In this document: positions 35,361-44,115 of the stretch, in pieces
Numbering within the stretch: position 1 is the first letter of the stretch
Layout: every line of letters starts with the position of its first letter
Assembly (NCBI GenBank): GCA_013215655.1
Contig: JABSOX010000048.1
Span: 1-44,115 of the forward strand
Direction of reading: 5' to 3'
From: Colwellia sp.
GTDB taxonomy: Bacteria; Pseudomonadota; Gammaproteobacteria; Enterobacterales; Alteromonadaceae
DNA: 44,115 nucleotides
Translations under genes and position numbers: made by a program
Notes under the pieces: generated by a model
Databases searched by the model: none
Told to the model about the DNA's origin: nothing
Seen by the model: only the letters and a program-made list of their open reading frames with translations

Positions 35361-36610
35361 TGGTAAATAGTAAACATCACTCAGTGAAAAAATTGTGCAT
35401 TCTCGGTTCAACAGGCTCAATTGGACAAAGTACACTTGATGTTGTTCGCCTTCATCCTTCGCGCTTCAAGGTTATTAGTTTATCGGCTAATGCTAGCGTT
35501 GACTGTATGTTTAAGCAATGTGAAGAGTTTGTACCTGAAAAAGTAGTGATGGTATCTTCGTTACACGCAGAGCAGTTAGCAAAGTTACTTATAGACGCGG
35601 GTCATGAACAGATACTTGTTCTTTCTGGTAAAGCTGCTTTAGATGATATTGCCCAGTGTCCATCTAGTGATACTGTTATGGCGGCAATTGTTGGATTTTC
35701 TGGCTTAATGCCGACGTTGTCTGCGGTTAAAGCGGGTAAACGTGTGCTATTAGCCAATAAAGAAGCTTTGGTGACATCAGGTCAAATTTTTATTGATGCG
35801 GTTAAAGACTCAGGCGCGCAATTACTGCCGATTGATAGTGAACATAATGCCATATTTCAATGTCTACCACCGCAAGCACAGCAAGAGGTAGGTTATTGTC
35901 ATTTAAATAATAGTGGCATAAGCAAACTGTTATTGACAGGATCTGGTGGACCTTTTAGAACTTTAGATATTAACGCTTTGGATAACGTCACACCAGAGCA
36001 AGCGTGTGCTCATCCAAATTGGGATATGGGTCGAAAAATATCAGTTGATTCTGCCACTATGATGAATAAAGGTCTCGAGTTTATTGAGGCTAAATGGCTT
36101 TTTAATATTGACCCTGATGATATTCAAATTGTATTACATCCACAAAGTACGATTCATTCTATGGTGCAATATAAGGATGGTTCTGTTATTGCGCAAATGG
36201 GCAATCCGGATATGCGTACACCCATAGCCCATGCATTAACTTTTCCCGAACGAATTGAATCAGGTGTTGCTCCTTTAGATTTTTTCAAAACCAAATCTTT
36301 TGAATTTCAAGACGTTGATTTTAAAAAATATCCTAATTTAAAACTCGCTATTGACGCTTGTAAAATTGGACAAGGTGCTTGTACTGCACTAAATGCTGCA
36401 AATGAAATAGCAGTAGACGCTTTTTTGAACAATACAATTAAATTTACTGATATATTTAAAATAAATGAAACTTCTATGAATAAATTTGTCTCAGAAGAGG
36501 TGACATCTATAGATGATGTGATCGCATTAGACAAACGAGTGAGGAATTTTTCCTTGTCGTTAATTATTAATCATCAAAAGCCTGATATTGAGGAATGTTG
36601 TAAGTGTTAG
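35360..36610 (+). CDS. dxr: 1-deoxy-D-xylulose-5-phosphate reductoisomerase
   Basis: Dxr makes methylerythritol phosphate, the committed step of the MEP isoprenoid pathway. The 416-residue protein has the NADPH motif ILGSTGSIGQSTL, ANKEALVTSG, and the metal/substrate site PIDSEHNAIFQ. DSATMMNKGLEFIEA and the catalytic-loop region TGSGGPFR are also present. It overlaps cdsA by one base and rseP by seven. A run of about ten extra residues precedes the homologous start. Placing it next to uppS and cdsA groups isoprenoid and lipid precursor synthesis. Confidence 0.96.
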   Translation: MVNSKHHSVKKLCILGSTGSIGQSTLDVVRLHPSRFKVISLSANASVDCMFKQCEEFVPEKVVMVSSLHAEQLAKLLIDAGHEQILVLSGKAALDDIAQCPSSDTVMAAIVGFSGLMPTLSAVKAGKRVLLANKEALVTSGQIFIDAVKDSGAQLLPIDSEHNAIFQCLPPQAQQEVGYCHLNNSGISKLLLTGSGGPFRTLDINALDNVTPEQACAHPNWDMGRKISVDSATMMNKGLEFIEAKWLFNIDPDDIQIVLHPQSTIHSMVQYKDGSVIAQMGNPDMRTPIAHALTFPERIESGVAPLDFFKTKSFEFQDVDFKKYPNLKLAIDACKIGQGACTALNAANEIAVDAFLNNTIKFTDIFKINETSMNKFVSEEVTSIDDVIALDKRVRNFSLSLIINHQKPDIEECCKC

Positions 36611-37959
36611 ACTTTTTATGGAATTTATCTTCTTTTATTGTTGCCCTTGGCATACTGATCACTGTTCATGAATATGGACACTTTTGGGTAGCTAGGAAAA
36701 ATGGTGTGAAAGTTGAACGCTTTTCTATTGGTTTTGGTACGCCATTGTGGCGGAAAACTGACAAGCATGGTACTGAATACGTTATTGCGTTAATACCATT
36801 AGGTGGTTACGTAAAAATGCTTGATGAACGTGTTGATGATGTTGCACCTGAAGACGCAGATAAGACCTTTAATTGTAAGTCTGTATATCAACGAATTGCC
36901 ATTATAGCTGCGGGGCCCTTGGCAAATTTTGCTTTTGCTATTTTCGCTTTTTATCTGATGTTTTTAATCGGTTTACCTAGTGTTAAACCGGTTATTGGTA
37001 ATATACTTCCCAACTCTATTGCTGCCCAAGCACAACTTCCTGATAATGTTGAAATAGTCAGTGTTGCCAATAAAGCAACCTCTGATTGGCAGGATGTAAA
37101 TTTAGCACTCATTGGCGAAATAGGTAGTAAAACGATTGATATCCAAACAAAATCATCGGATAGCCAAAGAATAAATAAATTAACGTTAAATACTCAAGGT
37201 TGGAAGTTTTCTCCTGAGAAAATGTCAGCAATGGAAAGTCTAGGCATCAAACCTTTTTCTCCTCAGGTATATAGCGAATTGGCACATGTTGCCAAAGACA
37301 GCCCCGCAGAGCGTGCGGGATTATTGATTGGTGATGTTTTGATTGCACTCAATGGACAATCAATTGATGGTAACTGGCAGCAGTTTTCAGATGAGATTAA
37401 AAAATTTCCGAATCAGCAAGTCAACGTCACTATTACAAGAGATAACGTTATTAATACATTAACGGTTACTCCAGATGCGATTGAGCGTAACGGTGTTCGT
37501 ATGGGGTACTTAGGTGTTTCTCCGAAAGTGGATAAATGGCCAAATGAATATTTAATTGATATTTCTTATGGACCCATTGATGCTATTGGACAAAGTATTA
37601 CTCGTACATGGAATTTAGTGACTCTAAGTCTGAATATGATCGGTAAATTACTTACGGGTGATGTATCGGTTAAAAATTTAAGTGGACCTATTTCTATAGC
37701 ACAAGGGGCAGGAAATAGTGCCGGTTATGGTTTAGTCTACTTTTTAGGCTTTTTAGCGCTTATTAGTATAAATTTGGGCATAATTAACCTTTTACCATTA
37801 CCAGTACTTGATGGCGGGCACTTACTCTATTACATTATAGAGCTTTTAACGGGTAAGCCAGTGCCTGAAAAAATTCAAGAAGTAGGATTTAAGTTTGGCG
37901 CAATGGCGCTTTTAGGATTAATGAGTATCGCTATCTTTAATGATATATCTCGGCTTTAA
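36604..37959 (+). CDS. rseP: Site-2 intramembrane protease RseP
   Basis: RseP cuts the anti-sigma factor RseA within the membrane after DegS, releasing sigma-E. The 451-residue protein has the zinc motif HEYGH at 22-26 in the first helix, the second ligand LDGGH near 402, and two periplasmic PDZ domains. The second includes AERAGLLIGDVLIALNG. The start is GTG inside the end of dxr, coupling the two. It is followed 61 bp later by bamA, whose product's failure is a sigma-E signal. Confidence 0.96.
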   Translation: MLDFLWNLSSFIVALGILITVHEYGHFWVARKNGVKVERFSIGFGTPLWRKTDKHGTEYVIALIPLGGYVKMLDERVDDVAPEDADKTFNCKSVYQRIAIIAAGPLANFAFAIFAFYLMFLIGLPSVKPVIGNILPNSIAAQAQLPDNVEIVSVANKATSDWQDVNLALIGEIGSKTIDIQTKSSDSQRINKLTLNTQGWKFSPEKMSAMESLGIKPFSPQVYSELAHVAKDSPAERAGLLIGDVLIALNGQSIDGNWQQFSDEIKKFPNQQVNVTITRDNVINTLTVTPDAIERNGVRMGYLGVSPKVDKWPNEYLIDISYGPIDAIGQSITRTWNLVTLSLNMIGKLLTGDVSVKNLSGPISIAQGAGNSAGYGLVYFLGFLALISINLGIINLLPLPVLDGGHLLYYIIELLTGKPVPEKIQEVGFKFGAMALLGLMSIAIFNDISRL

Positions 37960-38020
37960 CGAAATATCAATACTGACTATTTGAAAAATTTAAAAAATAA
38001 GTGAATAAAGTTAACTATTT

Positions 38021-40492
38021 ATGATAATTAAAAAACTTGCCCTTGCTGTCTTATTAGGCGCAATCGGAACAACAGTTCATGCATCTGATGCATTTCAAGT
38101 CGAAGATATTCAGATCAAAGGATTACAACGTGTCGCTATCGGTGCTGCGTTAACACATATCCCGTTTAATATTGGTGATACCCTTAATGAATTCCGTATT
38201 TCTCAATCGATAAAAGCGTTATATAAATCTGGGCACTTTAACGACATTGTGGTATCTCGAGACGGTAATCGCATTATTTACCGTGTGCATGAGCGTGAAA
38301 CCATCAGTGAAATTACTTTTGATGGTAATGATGATCTTAAAGATGAACAGCTAACAGAAAGCCTTGATAGCAGCGATATACGTGTTGGTGAAACATTAGA
38401 TAGAACGGTTATTTCAGGTATAGAAACAGGGTTAGAAGATTTTTATCATAGTGTCGGTAAATATAATGCCGATGTTAAAGCTGAAATAACACATTTACCA
38501 CGTAATCGCGTTAATTTAAAATTCGTTTTTACTGAGGGTGATGCAGCGGCAATTGAGCAAATAAATATTGTTGGTAACGAAATCTTTAGTGACGAAGAGT
38601 TATTAGAAAAAGCCGAGTTAACGTTTGATTCTCCTTGGTGGGATTTTATGGCGCAAGACCGCTATCAAAAACAAACCTTACAAGGTGATATGGAAACCAT
38701 TAAAAGTCATTACCTTGACCGTGGTTATTTAAAATTTAAAGTCGACTCTACCCAAGTTTCGATGACACCAGACAAAAAAGCGGTGTATATTGCACTTAAT
38801 ATTACTGAGGGTGAGCAATACACGGTCAGTGAAGTGGACTTTGTTGGTGATATGGCAGGGTTTGAAAAAACGATTAGAGCCATTAACCCACTAAAAGCAG
38901 ATAAGCTTTATAATGGCGCTGAAGTAACTTATACCGAAGAAATGATCAGCAAGTTTCTCGGACGTTTTGGTTATGCTTATCCTAAAGTTTCAACTATCCC
39001 TGAAATCAATGAAGAAGACAAAACTGTAAAATTATCAATATCCGTTGACCCCGGTAAACGAATTTATGTTAATCGCATAAATTTTGAAGGAAATAGCGTT
39101 ACTGCTGATCGTGTTTTACGACGTGAAATGCGTCAAATGGAAGGCGCATGGTTATCAAATAATAACGTTGAATCATCAAAAGCTTGGGTACAGCGCTTGC
39201 CTTATATGGAAGAAGTAGAGTTTGAAACTAAACAAATTCCAGGAGAAGACGACCTCGTTGATATCGACTTTACGGTAAAGGAACAACCTTCAGGTTCATT
39301 TACCGCTGGCGTTGGTTATGGTTCAACAACAAAATTAAGTTTGAACGCAGGTATTCAGCAAAATAACTTTTTAGGTACAGGTAATCGTTTGGGTTTTAGT
39401 ATCAATACGGTAAGTTATTCACAAAGTGTTAATGTTTCTTATACGGATCCCTATTTTACTACTGATGCGGTATCTCTTGGTGGACAGCTGTTTTATAGTG
39501 AGTTTGATGCGGGTAGTGCCAACTTAGAGCAGTATAAAAAGAAAACCTATGGTTTTGGTATTAGCATGGGCTTTCCTATTAATGAATATGTACGTTTGAA
39601 TTTTGCGACGGGCTATAAGCACGATACAATCACACGTCTACAAACCTATGAACAAATTCAGAATTTTTATGATTTATATGCCGATCCGGATGATCCTGGC
39701 GCTGGCTTAACATTCGAAACCTTTGATGTTACTGCTGCAATATCACGTACGACATTAAACCGGGGTACTTTTCCTACTGCTGGTTCACAACAAAGCTTGT
39801 CGTTTAAAATGACAACACCAAACTCTGATTTAAATTACTTTAAAATTAATTTAAATACTAAGTGGTATTTTCCATTGTCACGTAATCAACGTTGGAGTTT
39901 CTTGACGAGATTTCAAGCAGGTTATGGTAACGGTTATGGTACCGTGAATGGTCATGATCAAGTATTTCCATTCCAAGAGAATTTCAGAGCGGGTGGTTCT
40001 GATACCCTGCGCGGTTTTGAAACTAACATCGTTGGTCCAAGAGCTGTATTTCGTAGTTCTACACCGGTCTTAAGTACCCCTAATCTCGATGGTAGTGCCG
40101 GATGTTGTTTAGGAGTTGACCATGATTTTGTTACCGTTTCGCAACGCTCTGTTGGCGGTAATGCTATGGTATTAGGTGGATTAGAGCTGATTGTGCCAAC
40201 GCCATTTCTTGATGAAGGATATTCAAACAGTGTACGTAGTAGCTTTTTTGTTGATGTGGGTAATGTTTGGGATACAGAGTTTAATATTGATGACTACCGT
40301 GATTTAGCTCCGGTTGAATTTGCAAAAATAAATGATTTTTCTGATATTAATGGTTATCGTGCGTCAGCAGGGCTTTCTATTCAATGGTTATCACCAATGG
40401 GACCGATGATCTTTAGTTTTGCCAAAACATTGAAGAAAGAAGAGGGTGATGATACTAAATTCTTTAGCTTTAACATTGGCAGTACCTTTTAA
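38021..40492 (+). CDS. bamA: Outer membrane protein assembly factor BamA
   Basis: BamA is the core of the machine inserting beta-barrels into the outer membrane. The 823-residue protein has a signal peptide (cut after VHA, residue 22), five POTRA domains (about 23-425) and a C-terminal 16-strand barrel ending in Phe. The loop-6 motif is present as DTLRGFE near residue 668. Where E. coli loop 6 has two separated cysteines, this protein has adjacent ones, Cys695-Cys696. It leads into skp and the lipid A genes. Confidence 0.96.
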   Translation: MIIKKLALAVLLGAIGTTVHASDAFQVEDIQIKGLQRVAIGAALTHIPFNIGDTLNEFRISQSIKALYKSGHFNDIVVSRDGNRIIYRVHERETISEITFDGNDDLKDEQLTESLDSSDIRVGETLDRTVISGIETGLEDFYHSVGKYNADVKAEITHLPRNRVNLKFVFTEGDAAAIEQINIVGNEIFSDEELLEKAELTFDSPWWDFMAQDRYQKQTLQGDMETIKSHYLDRGYLKFKVDSTQVSMTPDKKAVYIALNITEGEQYTVSEVDFVGDMAGFEKTIRAINPLKADKLYNGAEVTYTEEMISKFLGRFGYAYPKVSTIPEINEEDKTVKLSISVDPGKRIYVNRINFEGNSVTADRVLRREMRQMEGAWLSNNNVESSKAWVQRLPYMEEVEFETKQIPGEDDLVDIDFTVKEQPSGSFTAGVGYGSTTKLSLNAGIQQNNFLGTGNRLGFSINTVSYSQSVNVSYTDPYFTTDAVSLGGQLFYSEFDAGSANLEQYKKKTYGFGISMGFPINEYVRLNFATGYKHDTITRLQTYEQIQNFYDLYADPDDPGAGLTFETFDVTAAISRTTLNRGTFPTAGSQQSLSFKMTTPNSDLNYFKINLNTKWYFPLSRNQRWSFLTRFQAGYGNGYGTVNGHDQVFPFQENFRAGGSDTLRGFETNIVGPRAVFRSSTPVLSTPNLDGSAGCCLGVDHDFVTVSQRSVGGNAMVLGGLELIVPTPFLDEGYSNSVRSSFFVDVGNVWDTEFNIDDYRDLAPVEFAKINDFSDINGYRASAGLSIQWLSPMGPMIFSFAKTLKKEEGDDTKFFSFNIGSTF

Positions 40493-40588
40493 AATAAAAT
40501 CTGATCCCAATATAGTTAATATAAGTAAAGTATAAGTAAAATAAGAACAGTTAATTAAATATTTAAAAAAAAATTTAGGAGCAAAAAA

Positions 40589-41107
40589 TTGAATAAATTT
40601 ATTAAATCTATCGTAATGACAACAGCCGCATCAGGTATGCTATTAGCAAGTTCAGCTATGGCGGCAAATCAAAAAATTGCGGTAGTGAATTTTCAAGAAA
40701 TTATGGGAAAAATTCCACAAACAGCTGCAATAATGCAAGTATTAGAAGCGGAGTTTAAAGACGAAAGAGCAGCGCTTTCTCAATTAGAAAAAGATATTAA
40801 ATACTATCAAGAAAAAAAGAAGCGTGATGGCTCTTTAATGAGTAAAAAAGAGAAAGAAGACCTTGATCTGCAAATCGGTACTTTATATCAAGATTATCAA
40901 GCAAAAGGTAAAGCTTTCCAACAAAAAACCAGTATTCGTCAAAACGAAGAAACAAATAAAATTATTGCTTTAGTTCGTCAAGCGGTTGATAACATCGCAG
41001 CTAAAGGTAAATACGATTTAGTTATCGAACAAAAAGCAGTCGTATTTTCTAAACCTGATACAAGCATTACCGATCAAGTTGTTGAGCAAGTTAGCAAATT
41101 AAAGTAG
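40589..41107 (+). CDS. skp: Periplasmic chaperone Skp/OmpH
   Basis: Skp holds unfolded outer-membrane proteins in the periplasm on their way to BamA. The 172-residue protein has a signal peptide cut after AMA near residue 25. A short trimerisation core (IAVVNFQEIMGKIPQ) comes next, then two long charged helices (about 45-135) that form the jellyfish arms, and the closing core strand DLVIEQKAVVF. The start is TTG, with AGGAG seven bases before it. It has 96 bp of AT-rich sequence upstream and 12 bp to lpxD. Confidence 0.93.
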   Translation: MNKFIKSIVMTTAASGMLLASSAMAANQKIAVVNFQEIMGKIPQTAAIMQVLEAEFKDERAALSQLEKDIKYYQEKKKRDGSLMSKKEKEDLDLQIGTLYQDYQAKGKAFQQKTSIRQNEETNKIIALVRQAVDNIAAKGKYDLVIEQKAVVFSKPDTSITDQVVEQVSKLK

Positions 41108-41119
41108 TCGATAAAATTA

Positions 41120-42142
41120 ATGAGTTATACGCTTGAAGAGCTAGCCAAAAAGATTGGCGCAACTGTTGTTTATGCAAATAGTCAAATAGATGAACATTGC
41201 ATAATCAGCAGTTTGGCAACATTAAAATCGGCTAAAGAAGGGCAAGTTGCTTTTTTAGCCAATAGTAAATATAGCCAGCAACTAGAATCGACTAAAGCAA
41301 GTGTTGTTATACTTTCAGAAGATTGCTTAGAAAATAGTCCATGCCATTCTCTCGTGATGGAAAATCCCTATATGGGATACGCGTTGACTGCGCAGTTATT
41401 AGATACCACTCCAAAAACGTCACAAAATGTTCACCCGTCAGCTGTTGTACATGCATCCGTTAAGTTAGGCGAAAATGTTACCATAGGTGCAAATAGCGTT
41501 ATTGAAGCAGGTGTTGTTCTTGCTAATAATGTGGCTATTGGTGCAGGCTGTTTTCTTGGTGAAAATGTCAGCATTGGTGAAAATACTTCACTTTGGTCAA
41601 ATATCAGTATCTATCACCGTGTAGTCATAGGCAGTGATTGTTTAATCCAAGCCAATACTGTGATAGGTGCAGACGGATTTGGTTATGCTAATGAAAAAGG
41701 CAAGTGGTTAAAAATACCACAGTTAGGCACGGTTGTAATTGGTAATAAGGTTGAAATTGGCGCCAGTACCTCTATTGATCGTGGTGCATTAGACGATACC
41801 ATTATTAAAGACGGTGTTATTTTAGATAACCAAGTACAAATTGCCCATAACGTTATTATTGGTGAAAATACTGCCATCGCAGGTTGTAGTGTTATCGCAG
41901 GAAGTACGACCATTGGAAAAAATTGTACCATTGCTGGTATGGTTGCCATTAATGGTCATCTTAGCATCGCTGATGGTTGCGTTTTCACAGGTTGTGCTAT
42001 GGTAATAAAATCAATAACAGAAGCGGGAATCTATTCATCAGGAATACCGGTATTAAGCAATAAAGAATGGCGTAAGGCCAGTGTTCATATACGTAATCTA
42101 AATACCATGTCAAAACGTATCCGTGCGTTAGAAAAAAAATAA
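41120..42142 (+). CDS. lpxD: UDP-3-O-acylglucosamine N-acyltransferase
   Basis: LpxD adds the second hydroxyacyl chain in lipid A synthesis. The 340-residue protein has the N-terminal uridine-binding domain (1-95), a left-handed beta-helix of hexapeptide repeats (about 100-290) with the catalytic histidine in QIAHNVIIGENTAIAG, and a C-terminal helix. It lies 12 bp after skp and 50 bp before fabZ, the standard order. Confidence 0.97.
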   Translation: MSYTLEELAKKIGATVVYANSQIDEHCIISSLATLKSAKEGQVAFLANSKYSQQLESTKASVVILSEDCLENSPCHSLVMENPYMGYALTAQLLDTTPKTSQNVHPSAVVHASVKLGENVTIGANSVIEAGVVLANNVAIGAGCFLGENVSIGENTSLWSNISIYHRVVIGSDCLIQANTVIGADGFGYANEKGKWLKIPQLGTVVIGNKVEIGASTSIDRGALDDTIIKDGVILDNQVQIAHNVIIGENTAIAGCSVIAGSTTIGKNCTIAGMVAINGHLSIADGCVFTGCAMVIKSITEAGIYSSGIPVLSNKEWRKASVHIRNLNTMSKRIRALEKK

Positions 42143-42192
42143 GCTATTGTTAAACGTAGTCTTTTAATCTCTTCATCAAAAGGAACTATGTC

Positions 42193-42645
42193 TTGGAATC
42201 TCAAAAAAATGAGTTAGACGTTCATGAAATTCAAAAATTAATACCGCATCGCTATCCAATGTTATTGGTTGACCGTGTGCTCGATTACGAAGCGGGTAAG
42301 TGGCTACATGCCATAAAAAACGTTACCTTTAATGAACCTGTTTTTATGGGGCACTTTCCTGATTTAGCCATATTTCCAGGGGTGATGATCCTTGAAGCGC
42401 TTGCACAAGCAACGGGTATTCTTGGTTTTAAAACAACCGATGGACGTGAAGACGGCGAGCTTTATTTATTTGCTTCTATAGATAATGCTAAATTTAAAAA
42501 GCCAGTAGTTCCCGGCGATACTATGCATTTACATGTAGAATTCTTAAAAGAGCGCCGTGGTATGTGGAAATTTTATGGTGAAGCTAAAGTAGATGGCAAA
42601 GTAGTTTGTTCTGCTAATCTAATGTGTGCTCGACGTAAACTTTAG
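42193..42645 (+). CDS. fabZ: 3-hydroxyacyl-[ACP] dehydratase FabZ
   Basis: FabZ dehydrates 3-hydroxyacyl-ACP in fatty acid synthesis and competes with LpxA and LpxD for the same substrate, which fits its place between them. The 150-residue hot-dog-fold protein has [14 protein letters not shown] and the catalytic pair in [20 protein letters not shown] (His in GHFP, Glu in LEAL). The start is TTG, with AGGA eight bases upstream. The ATG five bases earlier is out of frame. Confidence 0.97.
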   Translation: MESQKNELDVHEIQKLIPHRYPMLLVDRVLDYEAGKWLHAIKNVTFNEPVFMGHFPDLAIFPGVMILEALAQATGILGFKTTDGREDGELYLFASIDNAKFKKPVVPGDTMHLHVEFLKERRGMWKFYGEAKVDGKVVCSANLMCARRKL

Positions 42646-42711
42646 GTCGTCTAAATTGAACTATTACTTCTATTGTTATAGTCCCTATAACCTATAAAAT
42701 TGGCGTGAAAA

Positions 42712-43482
42712 ATGATACATAAACAAGCAATAATCGAAGAAGGCGCCATCATAGGTCAAAACGTTAAAATTGGCCCATGGACATATATTAGCAAAAATGT
42801 AGTGATTGGTGACAACTGTGAAATAAGTTCACATGTCGTTATCAACGGACCAACCAAAATAGGTAAAAACAATCGGATTTTTCAGTTCGCCAGTATTGGT
42901 GAAGATTGCCAAGATTTAAAATATGCAGGTGAACCTACCGAATTAATTATTGGTGACAATAATGTTTTTCGTGAGTGCTGTACAATTCACCGCGGCACAA
43001 TTCAAGATAATAGTTTAACGAAAATTGGGTGTAATAATTTGTTTATGGCTTATACCCATGTAGCACATGATTGCATGGTGGGTGATAACTGTATACTTGC
43101 CAATAGTGCCTCTATCGCAGGTCATGTACATGTTGGCGATTATGCTATTTTAGGCGGTATGTGTGGTGTACATCAATTTTGTCATATTGGTGCCCACAGT
43201 TTTATTGCTGCTAACGCACTGGTTTTAAAAGATGTTCCTCCTTATGTGATGGCTTCTGGACAACCCACTAAACCTTATGGCTTAAATTCGGAAGGCTTAA
43301 AACGTCGTGGTTTTGATAAGGACGTTATCTTAAATATTAAGCGTGCTTATAAAGAAGTTTATCGTAAAAGCCTTTCTGTTGAAGATGCTTTAGTTGCAAT
43401 AAATAAGCTTGCTGGTGATATGCCTGAAGTTAAAATATTTTCAGACTTTATCGAAAGCTCAAGTCGTGGAATAATTAGATAA
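42712..43482 (+). CDS. lpxA: UDP-N-acetylglucosamine acyltransferase
   Basis: LpxA starts lipid A synthesis by acylating UDP-GlcNAc. The 256-residue protein is a hexapeptide beta-helix (1-185) with the catalytic histidine in THVAHDCMVGDN, then the helical C-terminal domain starting GLNSEGLKRRGFDKDVI. It follows fabZ by 66 bp and precedes lpxB by 32 bp. Confidence 0.97.
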   Translation: MIHKQAIIEEGAIIGQNVKIGPWTYISKNVVIGDNCEISSHVVINGPTKIGKNNRIFQFASIGEDCQDLKYAGEPTELIIGDNNVFRECCTIHRGTIQDNSLTKIGCNNLFMAYTHVAHDCMVGDNCILANSASIAGHVHVGDYAILGGMCGVHQFCHIGAHSFIAANALVLKDVPPYVMASGQPTKPYGLNSEGLKRRGFDKDVILNIKRAYKEVYRKSLSVEDALVAINKLAGDMPEVKIFSDFIESSSRGIIR

Positions 43483-43514
43483 TAATTTACTATTAATAAC
43501 AAAAGACTTTAACC

Positions 43515-44115
43515 GTGAAACCATCTCCTTCAAATCTAGCTGCTGAGCTCGATAATAATGCTGAAAACTCCGTACCTGTTTTTGCCATTGTTGTTGGTGA
43601 ACACTCAGGTGATACTTTAGGGGCAGGTTTAATTTCTGCACTTTTAAAATATCACCCAGATGCTAAATTTATTGGTATTGGCGGACCTAAAATGGAAGCT
43701 TTAGGCTTTAAAAGCTTATTTGCTATGGACGAGCTTTCAGTGATGGGCATCGTCGAAGTTTTAGGGCGAATTAGACGCTTAATGTATGTGCGAAAATCTG
43801 TGGTTGAATATTTTAGTGAACATCAACCCGATGTCTTTATTGGCATAGATGCGCCTGATTTTAATTTAACCTTAGAAGAAAAGCTCAAATCAAAGGGCAT
43901 TAAAACGGTTCAATATGTTAGTCCATCTGTTTGGGCATGGCGTGAAAAGCGTATTTTTAAAATAGCAAAAGCAACACACTTAGTACTTTCCTTACTTCCT
44001 TTTGAAAAATCATTTTATGATAAATACCAAGTGCCATGTACTTTTGTTGGTCATTCACTTGCCGATGATATTCCACTAACGTCAGATAAAACTAAAGCTC
44101 GTGAACAATTATCTT
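43515..44115 (+). CDS. lpxB: Lipid-A-disaccharide synthase, 3' end outside the window
   Basis: LpxB joins two acylated glucosamines to the lipid A disaccharide. About 200 N-terminal residues are present and the frame is open to the last base. Recognisable are [42 protein letters not shown] and [13 protein letters not shown], all matching E. coli LpxB. The GTG start gives an N-terminal extension of about ten residues. GEHSGD replaces the E. coli GETSGD. Confidence 0.95.
   Translation, partial: MKPSPSNLAAELDNNAENSVPVFAIVVGEHSGDTLGAGLISALLKYHPDAKFIGIGGPKMEALGFKSLFAMDELSVMGIVEVLGRIRRLMYVRKSVVEYFSEHQPDVFIGIDAPDFNLTLEEKLKSKGIKTVQYVSPSVWAWREKRIFKIAKATHLVLSLLPFEKSFYDKYQVPCTFVGHSLADDIPLTSDKTKAREQLS

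Noticed and set aside
43459-43641. 60-codon minus-strand frame over the lpxA-lpxB junction
   Set aside because: It is antisense to the start of lpxB, which matches its family clearly.

Overview
The window is about 44 kb of AT-rich gammaproteobacterial chromosome. The proteins and gene order (dapB-carAB-greA, gcvA-ygdD-rlmM, xni-ppnN, queF-syd-csrB-truC, dapD-glnD-map, rpsB-tsf-pyrH-frr-uppS-cdsA-dxr-rseP-bamA-skp-lpxD-fabZ-lpxA-lpxB) point to a marine member of the Alteromonadales, most likely Colwellia or a close relative. The genus is an inference from overall character, not from a database search. Apart from short repeats and DUF genes between conserved blocks, everything is core genome. 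I see no tRNA, rRNA, insertion sequence, prophage or CRISPR array.

Layout. 1-6.7 kb: a GGA-hairpin repeat, a small NTF2-like protein, dapB (lysine/diaminopimelate), carAB (carbamoyl phosphate) and greA (transcription elongation). 6.7-10.9 kb: a second GGA-hairpin repeat, a small secreted protein, a gcvA/hydrolase/ygdD/rlmM run, then a repeat-rich convergent intergenic region with a 51-bp tandem repeat. 10.9-17.7 kb, mostly minus strand: NAD-type isocitrate dehydrogenase, a DUF3192 protein, ppnN-xni, a GGDEF diguanylate cyclase and queF. 17.7-24.7 kb: syd, a KfrA_N-like small protein, a DUF3192 lipoprotein, a GNAT enzyme, two tandem CsrB-type regulatory RNAs, a DUF805-like membrane protein, DUF3301, DUF3549 and truC. 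24.8-29.9 kb, minus strand: dapD, glnD, map and a DsbA-fold protein. 29.9-44.1 kb, plus strand: the long translation/envelope cluster from rpsB to a truncated lpxB, supplying ribosomal protein S2, EF-Ts, UMP kinase, ribosome recycling factor, isoprenoid and phospholipid precursors, sigma-E pathway protease, outer-membrane assembly and lipid A.

The most interesting part is 20.1-21.2 kb. It holds two consecutive non-coding RNA genes of about 310 and 325 nt, with 18 and 20 GGA motifs. Several sit in hairpin loops identical to those of E. coli CsrB, and each gene ends in an intrinsic terminator. They lie in the place where E. coli carries csrB (near syd and truC). Each has a matching inverted repeat centred about 166 bp before its inferred start. 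They are therefore predicted to be duplicated CsrA-sequestering RNAs under a common activator. Separately, three intergenic spots carry a dispersed repeat family built of tiny hairpins that also show GGA in their loops. One hairpin shows a compensatory base-pair change between two copies. Whether this family is transcribed or binds CsrA is open.

Many genes in the envelope cluster start with TTG or GTG behind good Shine-Dalgarno sequences (carA, frr, uppS, cdsA, rseP, skp, fabZ, lpxB), so starts were chosen on ribosome binding sites and family alignment remembered from E. coli.
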